DNA from: Aquilaria yunnanensis | Taxonomy: Eukaryota > Streptophyta > Magnoliopsida > Malvales > Thymelaeaceae | Reading direction: 5' to 3' | DNA length: 64,000 bases | NCBI GenBank assembly: GCA_039654915.1 | Contig: CM077599.1 | Location: 28,209,501 to 28,273,500, forward strand | In this document: positions 37,268 to 50,460 of the stretch, piece after piece | Position numbering within the stretch: the first letter of the stretch is position 1 | Layout of the letters: each line of letters starts with the position of its first letter | Made by a program: the position numbers and the translations under genes | The notes under the pieces: model-generated | The model's input: only the letters and a program-made list of their open reading frames with translations | Told to the model about the DNA's origin: nothing | The model's database searches: none

Positions 37268-37905
37268 CTTGGAACAATAACTTCAAACTCCAAGGAGTTA
37301 ATCTTTTCTCAACTTTATCATACAGATATTCAAATGATACTTCCTAGCCAATAAAAGACGAAAACCAAAATGCTTATCATTTACTAAAGAGTTAGAAACT
37401 AAAGTCTAGCACACAGGGATCCTGTAGATTCATCTGATTTGCTAGAACTAGAAACAACAAAAGACTTAAATTAACTTCCTATCTCGAACAATCTTCATAA
37501 AGCTTCAAAAGAGCTAAACAGATGTTGTCTCATCCTCTGGAGTTCCACAAAGTACTAGACTATTGTCAGCAAATAACAAGTGTAAGATAGAAGGCAACAT
37601 GGGTGCCAAATGAAGACCACAGAATTCCCATTTCCGTTCTACACCAAAGACCTTGTCGAATGCCCCTAGTAGCTAAAAAAGTATCTGTTAGTTGACCATT
37701 CATATAAACCAAATAAGAGACCGTAGCAACACATCTCAGTATCAATTGAATCCATTCAGATTGAAATCCTAGAAGCCCCATAATATCAAGTAGCCACACT
37801 ATCACCAAATTGGCTAGAAGAATGCACTATTGAATAACAAAGCTCCAAAGCTATGATAGCATTATCAAAAGCTTGATGCACCATAACAAAAGCTCATTGA
37901 TTCAA

Positions 37906-39480
37906 TGAAATCAAAGAAAGGAGGACCTTCAATCCCAGCATGAGAATCTGGTCATAAATGGTAAACCATGTGCTTTGCTACGAGTTACTTGCACATATAT
38001 CCAATCTCAAACTACAAAATTCTCAGTTTAGTAGACACATGTAGGCATGTTCAGGCAAAGTTTCAGCTTCATATATGCACTACATGATTTATGGAAGAAT
38101 TTACCTTCCAGCTATATGTCCAAGTCTGCCGCCCAGAATTTCAGACAGACCAGTCTTCCTTCACAAAATCATACAAAAACACAGGAACGTCTAATCCATA
38201 ATCTAGAAATATACACATAAACTATACATGTGCATGAACTTCTATATGCAATTCCAGCTCAATAATCATGGTACATTAATTACCATAATTTATGCAAGTC
38301 AGCTCATCAAGCAGGAGTTCAGACCAAAATCATAGGTAAACGACCCTTTGATCTAGAAATTATATAAAATCACATAGAATTCCAAATGGAAATCCAGAAA
38401 CCGGTAATAGAACTAGACATCCAAAAGAACATGCAGTAAATTTACCACATCCATATACACGACATAAATATTACTATAAATATTACCATAAATCTCGTAA
38501 TCAGACACTTCCGCACATGCACAAAACCAGTTTCTAGACAAACTATTCTCCACTATAATATTTATATAAAATTGTAGAAGCATCCAAATTGCATCCTATA
38601 AAAATAGGGACAAACTAGATACACATATCTATCATCACATGAAATGGCATCAATAGGTACAGAGTATACAGTTTAACATGAAATTTTGCAACAAGCAATA
38701 AAGGCAGAGTTACTGGTACGAATTCCAGACTAACTACAGTTCAGTAAAAAACCTATATAAAATCAACCAAAACTCTAAATCCAAATCCATAAATTAGTGG
38801 ATAAACTAGACACATAGGGATCTCACAATACCAAATACCAGCATCAGATTCGGATCCTATAATTTATAGCATAATTGAAAATAATTCGGTTTGTTCTGGA
38901 CAACAACAGAGCAACTCAAACATGGGCATAACTTGATCTATTCAAGTATTTCTCTAGGTTGAGATCATAAATAGATTTACAAACCAATTTAATCAGCAAC
39001 CAGACATATCTCACATGAGATTCAAAAGCTATTAAATCCAGAACAGGTATAGAGGTTACCTGAAGGATTGAAACACAAACAAACCTTTTACCTCTATCTG
39101 TAACCTATAGCCTGAAATTCCCATTTTTGCTTCGTTCCATAAACAGCAACCAAAACCCAGCAAGCCCCGTCCTTAATTTCCTTTCCCTGTTCGACCAGAA
39201 AAAGCCCTTCCATGGAAAACGGTGCATGTTTCCTCCATTCCCTCTTGATTTTTTGTTGAAATTAGCTAGGAAGGACCTTGGGGATGGCGTGGCTATGGAG
39301 TTCGGTTGGGTTTGGACGAACAAGGCAAAATATCATGTGCATGCCGCATGCCGCATGGTGTTTTATATGTCAACTTTTATTCAATGGGTACTTATTTGTA
39401 ATAAGACCAGAACTCTAAGGATATTTCTAGCACTAACCCGCTTCTCACTTGAGTCCCAAAGTTAGTGAACCTGGGTTTCT
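37906..39480. other. Unassigned AT-rich DNA
   Basis: Repetitive-looking noncoding sequence with recurring phrases (aaactagacacat; tataaaatcac; agaattcc), then an open plus-strand frame at 39127-39465 with no recognisable domain. Possibly an old LTR or a LINE 5' region. I cannot assign it. Confidence 0.3.
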
Positions 39481-39559
39481 GGGGTTAATGCATGTTCTAC
39501 CCATAGTTTTTTTAATTCATGATGATAGTTAAAGCTCAAATTAAACCCAATTATTACTA

Positions 39560-39860
39560 AGTTATCGAATCCTATACCTAATTAATAAATAAAAGCCTAA
39601 TAAAGCTTATCAGACTCAGAGACTATGGCATAAACCCACGAAACTCACTTGTTGGCTATATATATAAGGAGTATCTTTCTCACTTTCTCACAAGTTTTAA
39701 ATTATGACTCTACTAACTCGAGTGTCAAAGGGGCTCCACCAAAACACACCTAGGGGCTTTCTTAACACCACTCTTTATATCTTTGTATACAGGTGACTAG
39801 AGTTAGCGGATGATCAAGGGTTTTCACCATCTGGTTTAAAACCCTAAATAGTTTGACCAT
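39560..39860 (+). repeat. Probable Tat-type LTR remnant
   Basis: TATATATATAAGGAG at about 39657 is followed 60-120 bp later by 'actaactcgagtgtcaaaggggctccacc...cctaggggctttc'. This resembles the R/U5 part of Tat-lineage LTRs (compare 48010-48060: cacttgaccattagagc...gaggcccctgac). No coding region is attached. Confidence 0.4.
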
Positions 39861-40465
39861 CACATGCAAATGGAAAGCAAGAAACATAAAATCACATGCA
39901 AGCATAAGTTTTTCTTACCATCCCCTTTAGATTCCTTAGAAATCAAAGGTCCTAACAAGAACTACACCAATGGGTTGCTAGTGTTTCAGTTCCAAGTTCC
40001 ACAAGTTATAAGATTATTACACAACACAAAAGGTAATCATGATAAAATCATTAGATATACCAAAATTTTATTTTCCTACCTAGTCACAGGCATCATTGGC
40101 TGTGCTAGACCATTCAGGCTAGGAGCTTTTATAAGGATGCATATTATCAAGAGCACTCTAAATCTCATCATCAAAAAGCTTCATTCATCCCAGCTATAAT
40201 TTTAGGCTTTACAACATTCAAATTCATCCATTCACCACATATCCTTTAAAGAAAAAGCTGAATGTAAAAATTATGCACATGATTAATCACCGGGTGTGAA
40301 ATAGAAATTTCAGCTCCATTATCGTCAACTAATTGAATAATAAATTTTTCTTGTTTACAAGTAACAGGAAGTTGATGAAAAAAAATCTAGTTCTTTTATC
40401 CCCATACTTCAATCAAAGTTGCTTCAATTGTTGCTTCCAATATTTCTCCTCTTTATCCAACAACA
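39861..40465. other. Unassigned sequence before the copia-like element
   Basis: AT-rich, one short open plus-strand frame (39864-40199) without a recognisable domain. Nothing assigned. Confidence 0.3.
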
Positions 40466-40470
40466 TATCC

Positions 40471-41347
40471 TGTTGAAATTTTGTTATCAAGAATTATTAT
40501 TAAATTTTATAGACGCACTAAAATATACTTGTTTTACTACTACTTGATGTAGTCACATCATATGTTGGTGCACATGTACACCTTGACACATGGGATAATT
40601 ATTTAATGACTACCCTATAACTACTCATATTGTGAAGGGGTATGACCTTTAAATGAAAAAATATGTCTATCCCAACATATATGACCCTTGGGGAGGTAGT
40701 TATGCACCATAACTACCATAGTTAGTGAAATAACATGACTTTTAGTGAAGAGTCATGTTTTGGGCGAATTTAAAAACCTTTAAAAGGTGGTTATGGCCGT
40801 GATTTAAAAAGACATAACTCTTAGAAGAGTTGTGACTCTATGGCCGAACCAACACATCCCTTCTAAGGGTAGTTATTGTCTTATTTTAAGTGAAGAAGTT
40901 ATGGGTGGATACAGTCACCTCTTGGTGAAGTAGTATAACCTTTTATAAAGAGTTGTGACTTTTTTATGAAGCATTATGACTCCTCATAAGTGCCAATTCA
41001 TCCACTATAAATAGAGAGCAATAGAATTGTACATAAAAAGTTGAGAACACAATTTTTGGAGGCTCTATTTGTTCTATTTTGCCATACATACTTCTTTATC
41101 ATCATAAAGAGAATTATGATCGAGTATTAGATGTAAACTAATATATTTTGTTACTTGTATTTTTAAGTTAATTAAATATCTAATCTTGGGTGTTAACAAG
41201 AAGTCACGTATTTTGCAATATGTTCAAAAAGGAGTTTTTCATCAAGAAAGCTATCACTCGGTTCTTCAGTGATAACCAAGGACGCCTTAATTTCTATATT
41301 TATTTTATATTTAAAATGCTCATTAGTTGTGCACTAAATTTTCTTCA
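40471..41347 (+). repeat. 5' LTR of the copia-like element (877 bp)
   Basis: Pairs with 46628-47491 throughout, e.g. TCATATGTTGGTG and CATATTGTGAAGGG blocks. Confidence 0.8.
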
Positions 41348-41348
41348 T

Positions 41349-41361
41349 TGATATTAAAGCA
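41349..41361 (+). promoter_or_regulatory. Degenerate primer-binding site (initiator Met tRNA type)
   Basis: TGATATTAAAGCA one base after the LTR. It differs from TGGTATCAGAGC at three positions. Confidence 0.55.
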
Positions 41362-44300
41362 CATAGGTTCAATATGTATGCTCTCTTAGATAGCCTTAGG
41401 TTGTCTGAAAAACCTTTTGCATGTGATACCAATATGATTGACCTTAACTCTAATCTATGTGCTAGGATTTAGTTTTGGTTACTAAATTTGAAATCTATAT
41501 GCATGTTTAAACTTGCTACGTACATTAAGTTAATCAAAACTTTTGGTGATGAGCATATAGATTATTTTGGCATATTCAGCCTTATGTGTACACAATTTGT
41601 GCATCTTTTTTGAACTTTGTGTTCTTAAAAGTTTTTCTGGGCATGCTAGTGATTGCATATATATTTTTATTCAATTGTATTATTGACTTTGTATCAATAA
41701 TGGTTATAAGGCAATTTAAGACAAGTAAACGAAAATAATGAAGACTTGTCAAAATAGATTTGATTACATGTGCATGCACATGTTTTTTTGGTTTGTTTTG
41801 ATATGAATAAGTTATTTTATTTTACTTGTGCTTGAAATTATTTTATTGTGATAATATATGCACCTATTTAATGTACTAACTATTACATGTTGTAGATTGC
41901 TAACTTCATAAGTGAAGTTATCAATGAACTAAGTTTTGATCTGAAACTTGATGATGACAAAGAAGTCATCACATACAAAGATGTTTCAAGAAGTGTGAAG
42001 TGAGATAGAGTTATTATTCATTATGTTTAAAGTTTTTGGGAAACGTAAATGCAAGAAAAAAATAAATTAAGTTTTTGGTTTATAATTACAAAGAAACTTA
42101 AGAAAATGGTTGCTTAGTGACTAATATGCAAAGTTTCTCATTCTCTTCAAACTTTACAGTATATGTAGTATATAGATTTTGGCTGAATCAAAATTTTTTT
42201 TGAATTTGTGAGTCAAGGGTGAAAACTCACATTTATTGTGAGAATGATTGTTCAAAAGAACATATGTGTCTATGGTTTACGAAACTTCAAGTTTGAAGAT
42301 GAAGAATTGATCATGTGAAACTCCTTATATACACATTAGTTGTGTAACATGTACTTAGTTTAAGAGAATGTGTTTCTCTTAAATTCTTTGTACAAATCTT
42401 GCCTGCCATGTGAATTTTTCATGTACATGATATTTTATCTTATTGATAATGATAATAATTCCTTGTTTCTTAAATTATGGCCATATGGTCTTAATGACTA
42501 ATTTTTCATAAATTCTAGTACATTTTTTTTTCTAGGATATCAAAAGTGATATTCTGGTAATGCACATTTAGGCTAAGAAAAAGTACTAGTATGTTATAAG
42601 TGATTCACTTGGTTCTTTTTATGAAGTGGTCTTACAAATGTATTTTCTTTGCATATATGTGAAATAACTGAGATTGGCCATGTTTTAGGAATGTTTCAAT
42701 TGTCATGTCTTTTAGGCAATTTACTTAGAATCTTTTGAGGTTCCATGAACATCAAATCTAGATTAAATTCGAGATGTGATCACTTAGATTTTACTTCATA
42801 CTTTCTATCATAAAACATGTTCCTTGGAAGAGGTTTTGAGTTTATACGATCTAATGCTCAATGAACATTTGATACACCTTATTTTGTAGGGGAATAATTA
42901 AGGCCAATGTCAAATATGCTGCTACCACCATTTCTTGAATATAAAAAGGTTGGTCATCAAAATTATCATGATTATGGTTATGATGGTTAGATTGATGATC
43001 ACCGTCAGGAAATAGGTCTAGAACCCGTGGTCTCAATACCCTTCAAATGCCAAAATGATCATGCAAATGTGCAAGATCAAGATTTTTTTTTTCTTGTTAG
43101 TCTATCTTGAGATGTTCAAACAGATAACTATACCACCAAGAAAAATGGTTGATTTTGGTTGAGAGGGAGGCACACTTGGTATTGTCTTGATATAAATGAA
43201 CCAAGTAATGTCTAAAATTGACATTATACATTTTGATGCAATTTTTGTGCTTAATTCTCAATATTTTGACAAAATGTGAATATGAACTTGATTAATCATA
43301 TATTCATGATCTGATTATGAGGATGAAATAATTATCAATAAGATGCAAGTAGTGTGTATGTGATTATAAAGGTAGCTAATGCATGCACACATCTCAACTA
43401 TGTTAGAAAGCATTAACAAGAATTATGTATTCTTTGTGAACAAAAAATATTCTAATTTGAGTATATTTTATTGTGGAGAATATCTTATTCATAATCATTC
43501 ACAAAGTTATAATGAAATGTCTTCCAATGTTAGTTGAGGTCATACCTACTGGATATAGTTAAATGACCATCTTAGCAAACTTTAACATTCAAAAGGCTGT
43601 AAAAGTTTGATTTCAATGTCATTGCCACTCTTGTAGCATGTACGTACTAGGAGGAAGACAATGTTTCTTCCTAGGCAACAAATTAACATTTAAAAAAGAA
43701 TGTTAATGGACATGAAATATGTAGAGGATCATAATCTTGAATCTTGAAAAGATGTCATCTTAGTTAAGTTTTAAGAGGCTAGTGATTATAAATGTTCATT
43801 TTAGTTTTTTTATTTGGACTTCTTACTATACGTAAAGCTTAAGAATTTCTTCTTTCGAGAAGAAATGGTTTAAAGCTCAATAAGATATTTGGTTCTTTCA
43901 TGTTCTTGATCATTTAGTATCTTATCAAAACTATGTGTTGGTTATATTGATGAATTTTGTTTCTAGCATAAGTACAAAATCAAGGTGATCAAGAAATGAG
44001 TTTAGAACATGAGGTTATGCACCTCATATCGAATCTATTGATTTGGCACAAATGTTAAATCAATTAAACTTTCATAAGTGAAAATGGCTCTTTAGTTTTC
44101 CAAATTAGAAATACATAATTGCCATAAAAGGATAACCTGGATATCAATTTCAATGATCTTCCATTGGCTATGTGAGAGCTATTGGGTTCTAAGTATCATT
44201 AGTTGATTTTAAACTCAATAGGGGCTTAATGAGGTTGTATTTAAAAGTTAAAGATCCATAGATGAATAAATTTATACTTTTAATGAAATTTGTATCCATA

Positions 44301-45054
44301 TGGTTCATTATAGTAACAAAAGTTAGGTTTTGATGTGAGCATACATCTAGTGGATAATAAGCTCAACCTTCCCCAAATGGTGAGGAAGTTTCCATGAAAA
44401 TCATATAATTTTTCATGACTTTTGGCCTTAAACTCACAAAATAGGCTAAGGACTATATAGTATAAAATGCTTCGAGACTAAGGACTCAAAATACTGTATA
44501 TGTAATCTTAAACTTGGTTTGAGATAATGAAAAAATAACTAGTTTGTTCTTGGGTCATACTTCAAGTCTAACTTATGATTGTTACTCATAATTCCTTAAG
44601 TACTTCTTTTGGAATATAAGAGTTTGAATTAGTTCCTCATTTAAGTCTAACATGTATCATGAGGTATACATGATCACATGTTAGCCAAGTTGGTTAGGAT
44701 AATTAGTTCAAGCATTCACTTTGAATATATCTTAAGAACCATAATAGTATACAATATATGTCATATTACATCATTTGGATGTAATGAGACAACGACAAAT
44801 GTTATTAAGTTAACATTACTACACTAAAATATGGTTAAGTTTATAGATGAATACGCATCTACATTTGGTTATATCATTTTTCTTTGTGCAAAAGAAATTG
44901 CTTTATGTAAGCAAAATGTTTATATGGTATTTATTTATATATAAAAGAGCTTGTTTTCATGAAATATAAGAGTCATTAGTAACTCATGTAGGCTAAATAC
45001 TATCTTAGTGGTGGTTTTGGCATTAAACTATCGTAGCGATAGTTTATATATCTC

Positions 45055-45215
45055 TGGTGTTCATATTTTATGAAAATGTAAAGCCAATAATATAACTATT
45101 GAAATGTAATACATGGAAATAAAGTTAGAGTTATTTTGGTGTTCATATTTTATGAAAATGTACAGCCAATAATATAACTATTGAAATGTAATACATGGAA
45201 ATAAAGTTAGAGTTA
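45055..45215. repeat. 82-bp tandem duplication inside the copia-like element
   Basis: Two copies of tggtgttcatattttatgaa... start at 45055 and 45137 and are nearly identical (aaagcc versus acagcc). Confidence 0.88.
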
Positions 45216-46627
45216 GTTTAACTTTATTTGTGTCTCCTTATTAGTACGAAGATATGATAAGTTGCACCACATGTATATAGTGCATGTTTGTCATATATGT
45301 GCATAAACTTGTATGAGATATTTGTATTACATGTGTCTCATACATATCATTATATATATAGCTTTATATTACAACAAAAATCAATATATGTTCAGAAATA
45401 AGTTAAAGGTTAGTTTTCTCACACAAATAACCTACCATTGTCCTTGGAGTTTGAATGAGGATAAGACCGCTAAAGTCTTAAATATAAGTCGTTACTTAAA
45501 TTAGTCATATGTGACGTAATAAAAACTTATATATAATGGGGAGTCATATAATCCAACTTATAACAACTTTAGCATAAAAGTCATCTTGATCTAAATTATT
45601 TGTTTAAGATCAAGATAAGGTGTTAATCACACCGTGTTTGTATGCCCATACATACATTCTAACCTATGTGACCAAGTAAATTTCTCATATGTGAGAAGTT
45701 TGACACTTGCATGGTTTGTTAAGGACATATACTCTTAATGGGAGTCCACATGAAGTCACACAAACAACATTTGAGAGAAAGATAGACACATCCTAAATAA
45801 TGGTTGTCAAACATTACCATGTGTACACTAGCATACCATGACGCTTGTATATAGCTAGTGTGTCTTTTGACTTGTCAACTTAACCATAGAAAGAAAATCA
45901 GTAAATTTTCTCTTATCTTACTTATGTGTGAGTTTCTTTAGCTATACCCCTACTCACTATTGACTACTATTTAATGATTTAAAATCATAGTATTAATTTG
46001 CTGAGCTTCCTATGGTTAAAATAATGCGACTAGATATATTTCTCATTGGGTAATCACTAGGTTTTAAGTTATTATATAATGAGTGTGATGGGAAAAACTT
46101 TATAATATATTTGTAAATTGTTGCAAATTATAATCTGATTGCATGTGTTACAAGTCAAGTTGTTGATATAATGTCATCTATACTTGAATACGAGTATTTA
46201 TAAGTAGTACTTGATGTAATATTGTATTACTTAATGTACTACACGATTCAAGTATAAAGTGACTTTAAAAAATGGATGCATCCCGAGTTTGTTACATGAC
46301 AGAGAGTTTATTAGTAAACTTATCAAAGAGATGTGTAACCAAACTATGTATCAACAAAGTCTTAAGGCATATAGGCATAATTAATGATATATATATCATT
46401 AATAAACCTTGATTTGTTTAAGGATCTTTGATTAGTTCAAGAATTTGTGGTGAAGACAATTATTTTATGTATGTTTAACCACTACATAGTGATGAGATTT
46501 GTTGTCTTGCCTAGGGTCACACGCCCAAACTTGCATAGGTCAATTTCTCTTTTGTCATAATGTGTTTCAGGTGTTCCTTAATCATTATTCATGTGTTCCA
46601 TCAAGTAGATTTAGTGTGAGTGGAAGC

Positions 46628-47491
46628 TATTGGAATTTAGTTATTAAGAATGATTATTAAATTCTATAGACGGACTAAGATATACTTGTTTTACTATTAC
46701 TTGATATAGTCATATCATATGTTGGTGTACATGTACACCTTAACACATGAGATAATTATTTAATGACTATCCTATAACTACTCATATTGTGAAGGGATAT
46801 GACCTTTAAATAAAATGATATATCTATCTCAACATATATGATCCTTGAGGAGGTAGGTACGCATAACTACGTTGGTTAGTAAAATAACATGACTTTTAGT
46901 GAAGGGTCATGTTTTGGGCAAATTTAACAACCTTTATAAGGTGATTATAGCATTTATTTAAGGAGACACAACTCTTAAAAGAGTTGTGACTCTATGGCCA
47001 AACCTATACATCCCTTCTCAAGGTAATTATTGTCTTATTTTAAGGGAAGATTTTATGGGTGGATAAAGGCACCTCTTGGCGAAGTAGTATAACATTTTAT
47101 GAAAAGTTGTGACTCTTTTATGAAGGGTTATGACCATTCATAAGTGTCAATTCATTTCTTACTTGTGCATAAAAAGTTGTGAACACAATATCTGGAGACT
47201 CTACTTGTTCTATTTCGCCATACACACTTTTCTATCACCATAAAGAGAATTATGGTCGAGTATTGGGGGTGAACCAACATATTTAGTTACTTCTATTTTT
47301 AAGTTAATTAAATATATGATTTTGAGTGCTAACAACAAGTAATGTCTTCCGCAATATGTTCAAAGATGCATTTTTCATCAAGGAGACTATCACTTGGTTC
47401 TTCAGTGATAATCAAGTACGCCTTAATTTTTACATTTATTTTATATTCTAGAAATTAAAGTGCTCATTAGTTGTGCACTAAATTTCCTTCA
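46628..47491 (+). repeat. 3' LTR of the copia-like element (864 bp)
   Basis: Partner of 40471-41347. It is preceded by GTGAGTGGAAGC, a likely decayed polypurine tract as found before copia LTRs. Confidence 0.8.
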
Positions 47492-47739
47492 TATCTAACT
47501 CATGTTGCATTAATTGCAAATAACAATCCACATTAGAAGTCATCACCGAGTTTACGGTCTTAATACTCTTTTTTAATCTTCCAATCTACTTATGAAAACT
47601 ACCAAATTTTCTATGACTCCTCTACAATAGAAAAGTTTTCCAAGTCTACATATTCTCTTACCATCGATTCTAAAAATAAAATGAGAAAACAACAATTTTA
47701 ATTTCTATATTTTATTCGCTGAATTTTTCTTGATACCAT

Positions 47740-48757
47740 AGTAGGGTTGGCCCAATAAGTTGTCCACTAGGGCCTGATTTATGGAAGAGAGCTGGCTAGT
47801 AAGACTTTCACTTAAAGAAGGAATCCTATCAAAGGACGAATAACATAAAGAGCGAGATTCTTAGGATCGAGGAGAATCCCACATTAATGACATTCTTAAG
47901 GGGCCATGATAGAGGCACCCAACATGTATAAATAAAGGACCCCAAGGCTTGCAAATGTACGCTCTTCTTTATGCTAAATTCCTAACTATTTCTACTCCCA
48001 CAAAAGTACTCACTTGACCATTAGAGCATTTTCTCAAAGACATTCTCGAGGCCCCTGACAATTGTCTTTGATTTAGGTTTAGGACTTTGTTCACTCTGGT
48101 ACACTCGACGAATCCGGCCTAACCACTCCTATTGATAGTTTAACTTTCAATTTAGCACCGTCTGTGAGAATAATGGTTGACACGAGGCAATAAAAAATGA
48201 GTCTAGGATCACTCCACTAGTAAGGATCCTATTAAGAATGAGGCTACCCTTCCAGAACTAGTTGAAAGGGATGACAATTTGAAGGTTGAACAAAGAGTCG
48301 TAAGCAGCGAATCCCAATTATGTCATTGAAATCCTTCTAAGAGCAAGGTTCCCACCATGCTTACTAATGAACAATTTTAGGCCCTCCAGCTGATCTATTC
48401 GAGAGGCTTAGGGCCACCATCCAGCAGGAGGTGAGAAGTGCAATTCCTCACGACCATGAGGACATAGCCGAGAGTCATCTAGCACTAGAAGGGGACAAGA
48501 TTTTGCCTTGGGACCCAACCCAAAAGTCTACGGCTTTATCGACTGCCTTACGATTAGACAAAATGGAAGAGCAGCTTAAGGCTACTGCCCTGGCTCAATC
48601 CCCTCTTGTCAGTGTGGACATTAACTATCTATGGATCCAATCGTTCTCCAAAGAGATAAACAATGCCCTCACTCTTAAAAGATTCAGGATGCCAAATATT
48701 GACCTTTATGGCAGTCTCATGAACATTGTGAGCCATCAAAAGAAAAATAAGTTTTGA
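47740..48757 (+). mobile_element. Truncated Tat-type element C (5' LTR, leader, gag start)
   Basis: TATAAATAAA at about 47929, typical Tat LTR phrases at 48010-48060, and a leader with AGCACCGTCTGTGAGAA at 48154-48170 (decayed TGGCGCCGTCTGTGGGA primer site). The gag start follows. The frame 48431-48757 reads '...SFSKEINNALTLKRFRMPNIDLYGSLMN', matching the start of the Tat gag region ('P-F-x-x-E-I ... F-K-M-P-x-x-D-x-Y-D-G'). The element stops abruptly at about 48757. The left boundary is approximate. Confidence 0.6.
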
Positions 48758-49556
48758 ATATATTAGTTGAAACAATACAATTGGTTAGCTATCATTCTTG
48801 ATAGAGAAAAAGTTTTCATCTAGTTCTCAATATTGAAACTAGATATTTGGAAACAAATAACAAAAAAAATCATTAATAATTTCAGTCCAAAATGGGCATC
48901 TTACTAATCACTTAATACAATATCTTTACAAAATTACCAAAAACCTTTAAAACATCCCCATAATCAAGATTTCCAACTAAGCATTAAAGTTAAAATTACA
49001 TTTTTACCTTCCTACAATAAAACAAAATGACACTAAAAAAAGTTTGTTAATTTATTGGGTAGTGGATATCTCTGTAATGATGCATATGCAAGTATGATAT
49101 AGTTATTGTATTAGTGAAATTGCAGTGACTTACAAGTTCTTATTTCAGGACTCTTTAACTCCACCTAGTATTGAGAATGAATTTTGACATTCCTACCACC
49201 GGTAAATAGATTAGACATAGCTATATACTTAAATGAGATAGAAAATGGTTTTTAAGTTAGAACCCCATAAAAATCTCTTTGTTTCCTATATTTAAGAGAT
49301 ATCAAGTAACCAACAATACAAAAACCTCTTTGTTTCCTATATTTAAGAGACATCAAACAACCTTTCTCCTATAATTTTTTTGGAAGAAATAGTTTTTGTT
49401 CAATTCGAGATATTCTTTACAAATATAAAAATAGATTTAATAAACATAATCTAGATTTCACTTAAGGACTTACCTTTCTTTCATTGCTCTGGCATCCTTT
49501 TTCTTTTATTCAAGTTCACCCTTAATCATTTTTGGAGCTTCGTTTGTTTTATAAAA
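48758..49556. other. AT-rich spacer with 51-bp repeat
   Basis: Noncoding. A phrase ctctttgtttcctatattta occurs twice, at 49275 and 49326 (period 51). Confidence 0.5.
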
Positions 49557-50460
49557 CTAGTGGATCAAACGTTGAGAATCCGCCAACTGTGTTAAGATTG
49601 AGATTCGCCTTATCACCAATATGCAATTCATTTACTTCTTGTTGAACAATCATGGTCCAAGTGATAGCAACACATTGGCTTAAAGCCTCTCTTAATGCCT
49701 GGTATGCAATATTATAGTTCTCCATAGATAATGATGCCTCTTGAATTAACTCATTAGCTCTCTAAAACAAAGAAACAAAACAACTTCACACTTATTGGAT
49801 GACCATTTCTCTTGTTGCACTTTGTTCTAACATTTTTAGCCCAATGCTTTAGTATATAATAAGGGGATGGTAAACATACCCCAAAGCTTGAAGCGAATGT
49901 AAAAAAATTACTACAAAGAAAACCCTTATATTGGAATAAATGATAGAAGCAATTTATCACTTGTTTGGATCCATTCCACTTAATAATTAAGTCTTCACAT
50001 TTCAAAGCCAAATACTTTAAATATTGAAACTCCATCTTCTTTTTCTCCTTCACAAAGTGGCAATCAGTTATTCCTAAAACCTCACTCTGAAACAACTTAA
50101 AAACTTCATGTGTGTAAATATAAGACATTTATTTTCCAATTGGAGATGAAGTTTTCACTTTTTAGAGTGAGTGTTGTATACCATGAATTAAAATCAGCTT
50201 GATTTTGTGTCTTTTGCCTATCTTCAAAGTTCAAAGGCTACTTCGTATAGTTCCATAAACTCCTTCAAGGATGTTTTCCTACTAACACATTTATCAAAAA
50301 AGGCTACTTTCGTGTTGTTGACATTCCCGCAAAAAAGGAATCTTTCATGCACACTGGAACCCAGCACATAAGTTCTTCATATATAGATAGAAGCCATTCT
50401 TCTTCTTCAAGCTCAAATTTCTCCATCATTTGTTTCCATCTATCTCCAAATGGGGCATCA
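49557..50460 (-). pseudogene. FAR1-related sequence (FRS) C-terminal pseudogene
   Basis: Minus strand pieces in order: WKQMMEKFELEEEEWLLSIY ... WVPVCMKDSFFAGMS (50340-50455); FFDKCVSRKTSLKEFMELYE (about 50225-50300); IYTHEVFKLFQSEVLG...FQYKGFLC...SPYYILKHWAKNVRTK (49754-50128); then RANELIQEASLSMENYNIAYQ into the C-terminus at about 49557-49757. These are the MULE-transposase end, SWIM finger and tail of FAR1/FRS factors, which derive from Mutator transposases. The SWIM finger (C-x-C ... C-x-H) has lost its second Cys and its His. Stops and frame changes separate the pieces. The N-terminal FAR1 DNA-binding domain is absent. Confidence 0.75.

Larger units (their letters stand above)
34915..37905 (-). 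mobile_element. Degenerate L1-type LINE (RT to RNase H), with two nested MITEs
   Basis: Minus strand, from high to low coordinates: AFVMVHQAFDNAIIALELCYS at about 37840-37900 (the plant LINE RT 'F-V-x-G-R-x-I-x-D-N' motif); LGFQSEWIQLILRCVATVSY...FLATRGIRQG at 37650-37790; LLFADNSLVLC at 37553-37585, where the catalytic FADD has become FADN; the post-RT 'GFYDLRAFNYTFLSKQF...VLRGRYFPNSSFLQA' at 36330-36530; and the RNase H start WKINVDAASFSS...GVGKVVRD at 34960-35080. It is broken by stops, deletions and two insertions (35623-36014 and 36715-37267). Confidence 0.78.
40471..47491 (+). mobile_element. Non-coding LTR retrotransposon with copia-like termini (LARD-like)
   Basis: Direct repeats 40471-41347 and 46628-47491 form LTRs (start TGTTGAAATTTTGTTAT / TATTGGAATTTAGTTAT; end ...TTCTTCA / ...TTCCTTCA). 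The 5-bp flanks TATCC and TATCT differ by one base, consistent with a decayed TSD. Just after the 5' LTR, TGATATTAAAGCACATAGGTTC resembles the initiator-Met primer site TGGTATCAGAGC. The 5.3 kb interior shows no gag, protease, integrase or RT motif on either strand, so it would depend on proteins from another element. LTR divergence is substantial, so it is old. Confidence 0.75.

Noticed and set aside
39127..39465. 112-codon plus-strand frame
   Set aside because: No domain, no codon pattern and no neighbouring exons; probably chance or old repeat.
42851..43036. His/Asp-rich minus-strand frame in the copia-like element
   Set aside because: Arises from a short gattatgg-type repeat; no continuation.
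46381..46402. 22-nt AT-only palindrome (TTAATGAT...ATCATTAA)
   Set aside because: Simple AT palindrome expected in AT-rich DNA; no further evidence of function.
48431..48757. Possible small host gene
   Set aside because: Motif order and the upstream LTR/primer-site context mark it as the start of a Tat gag.
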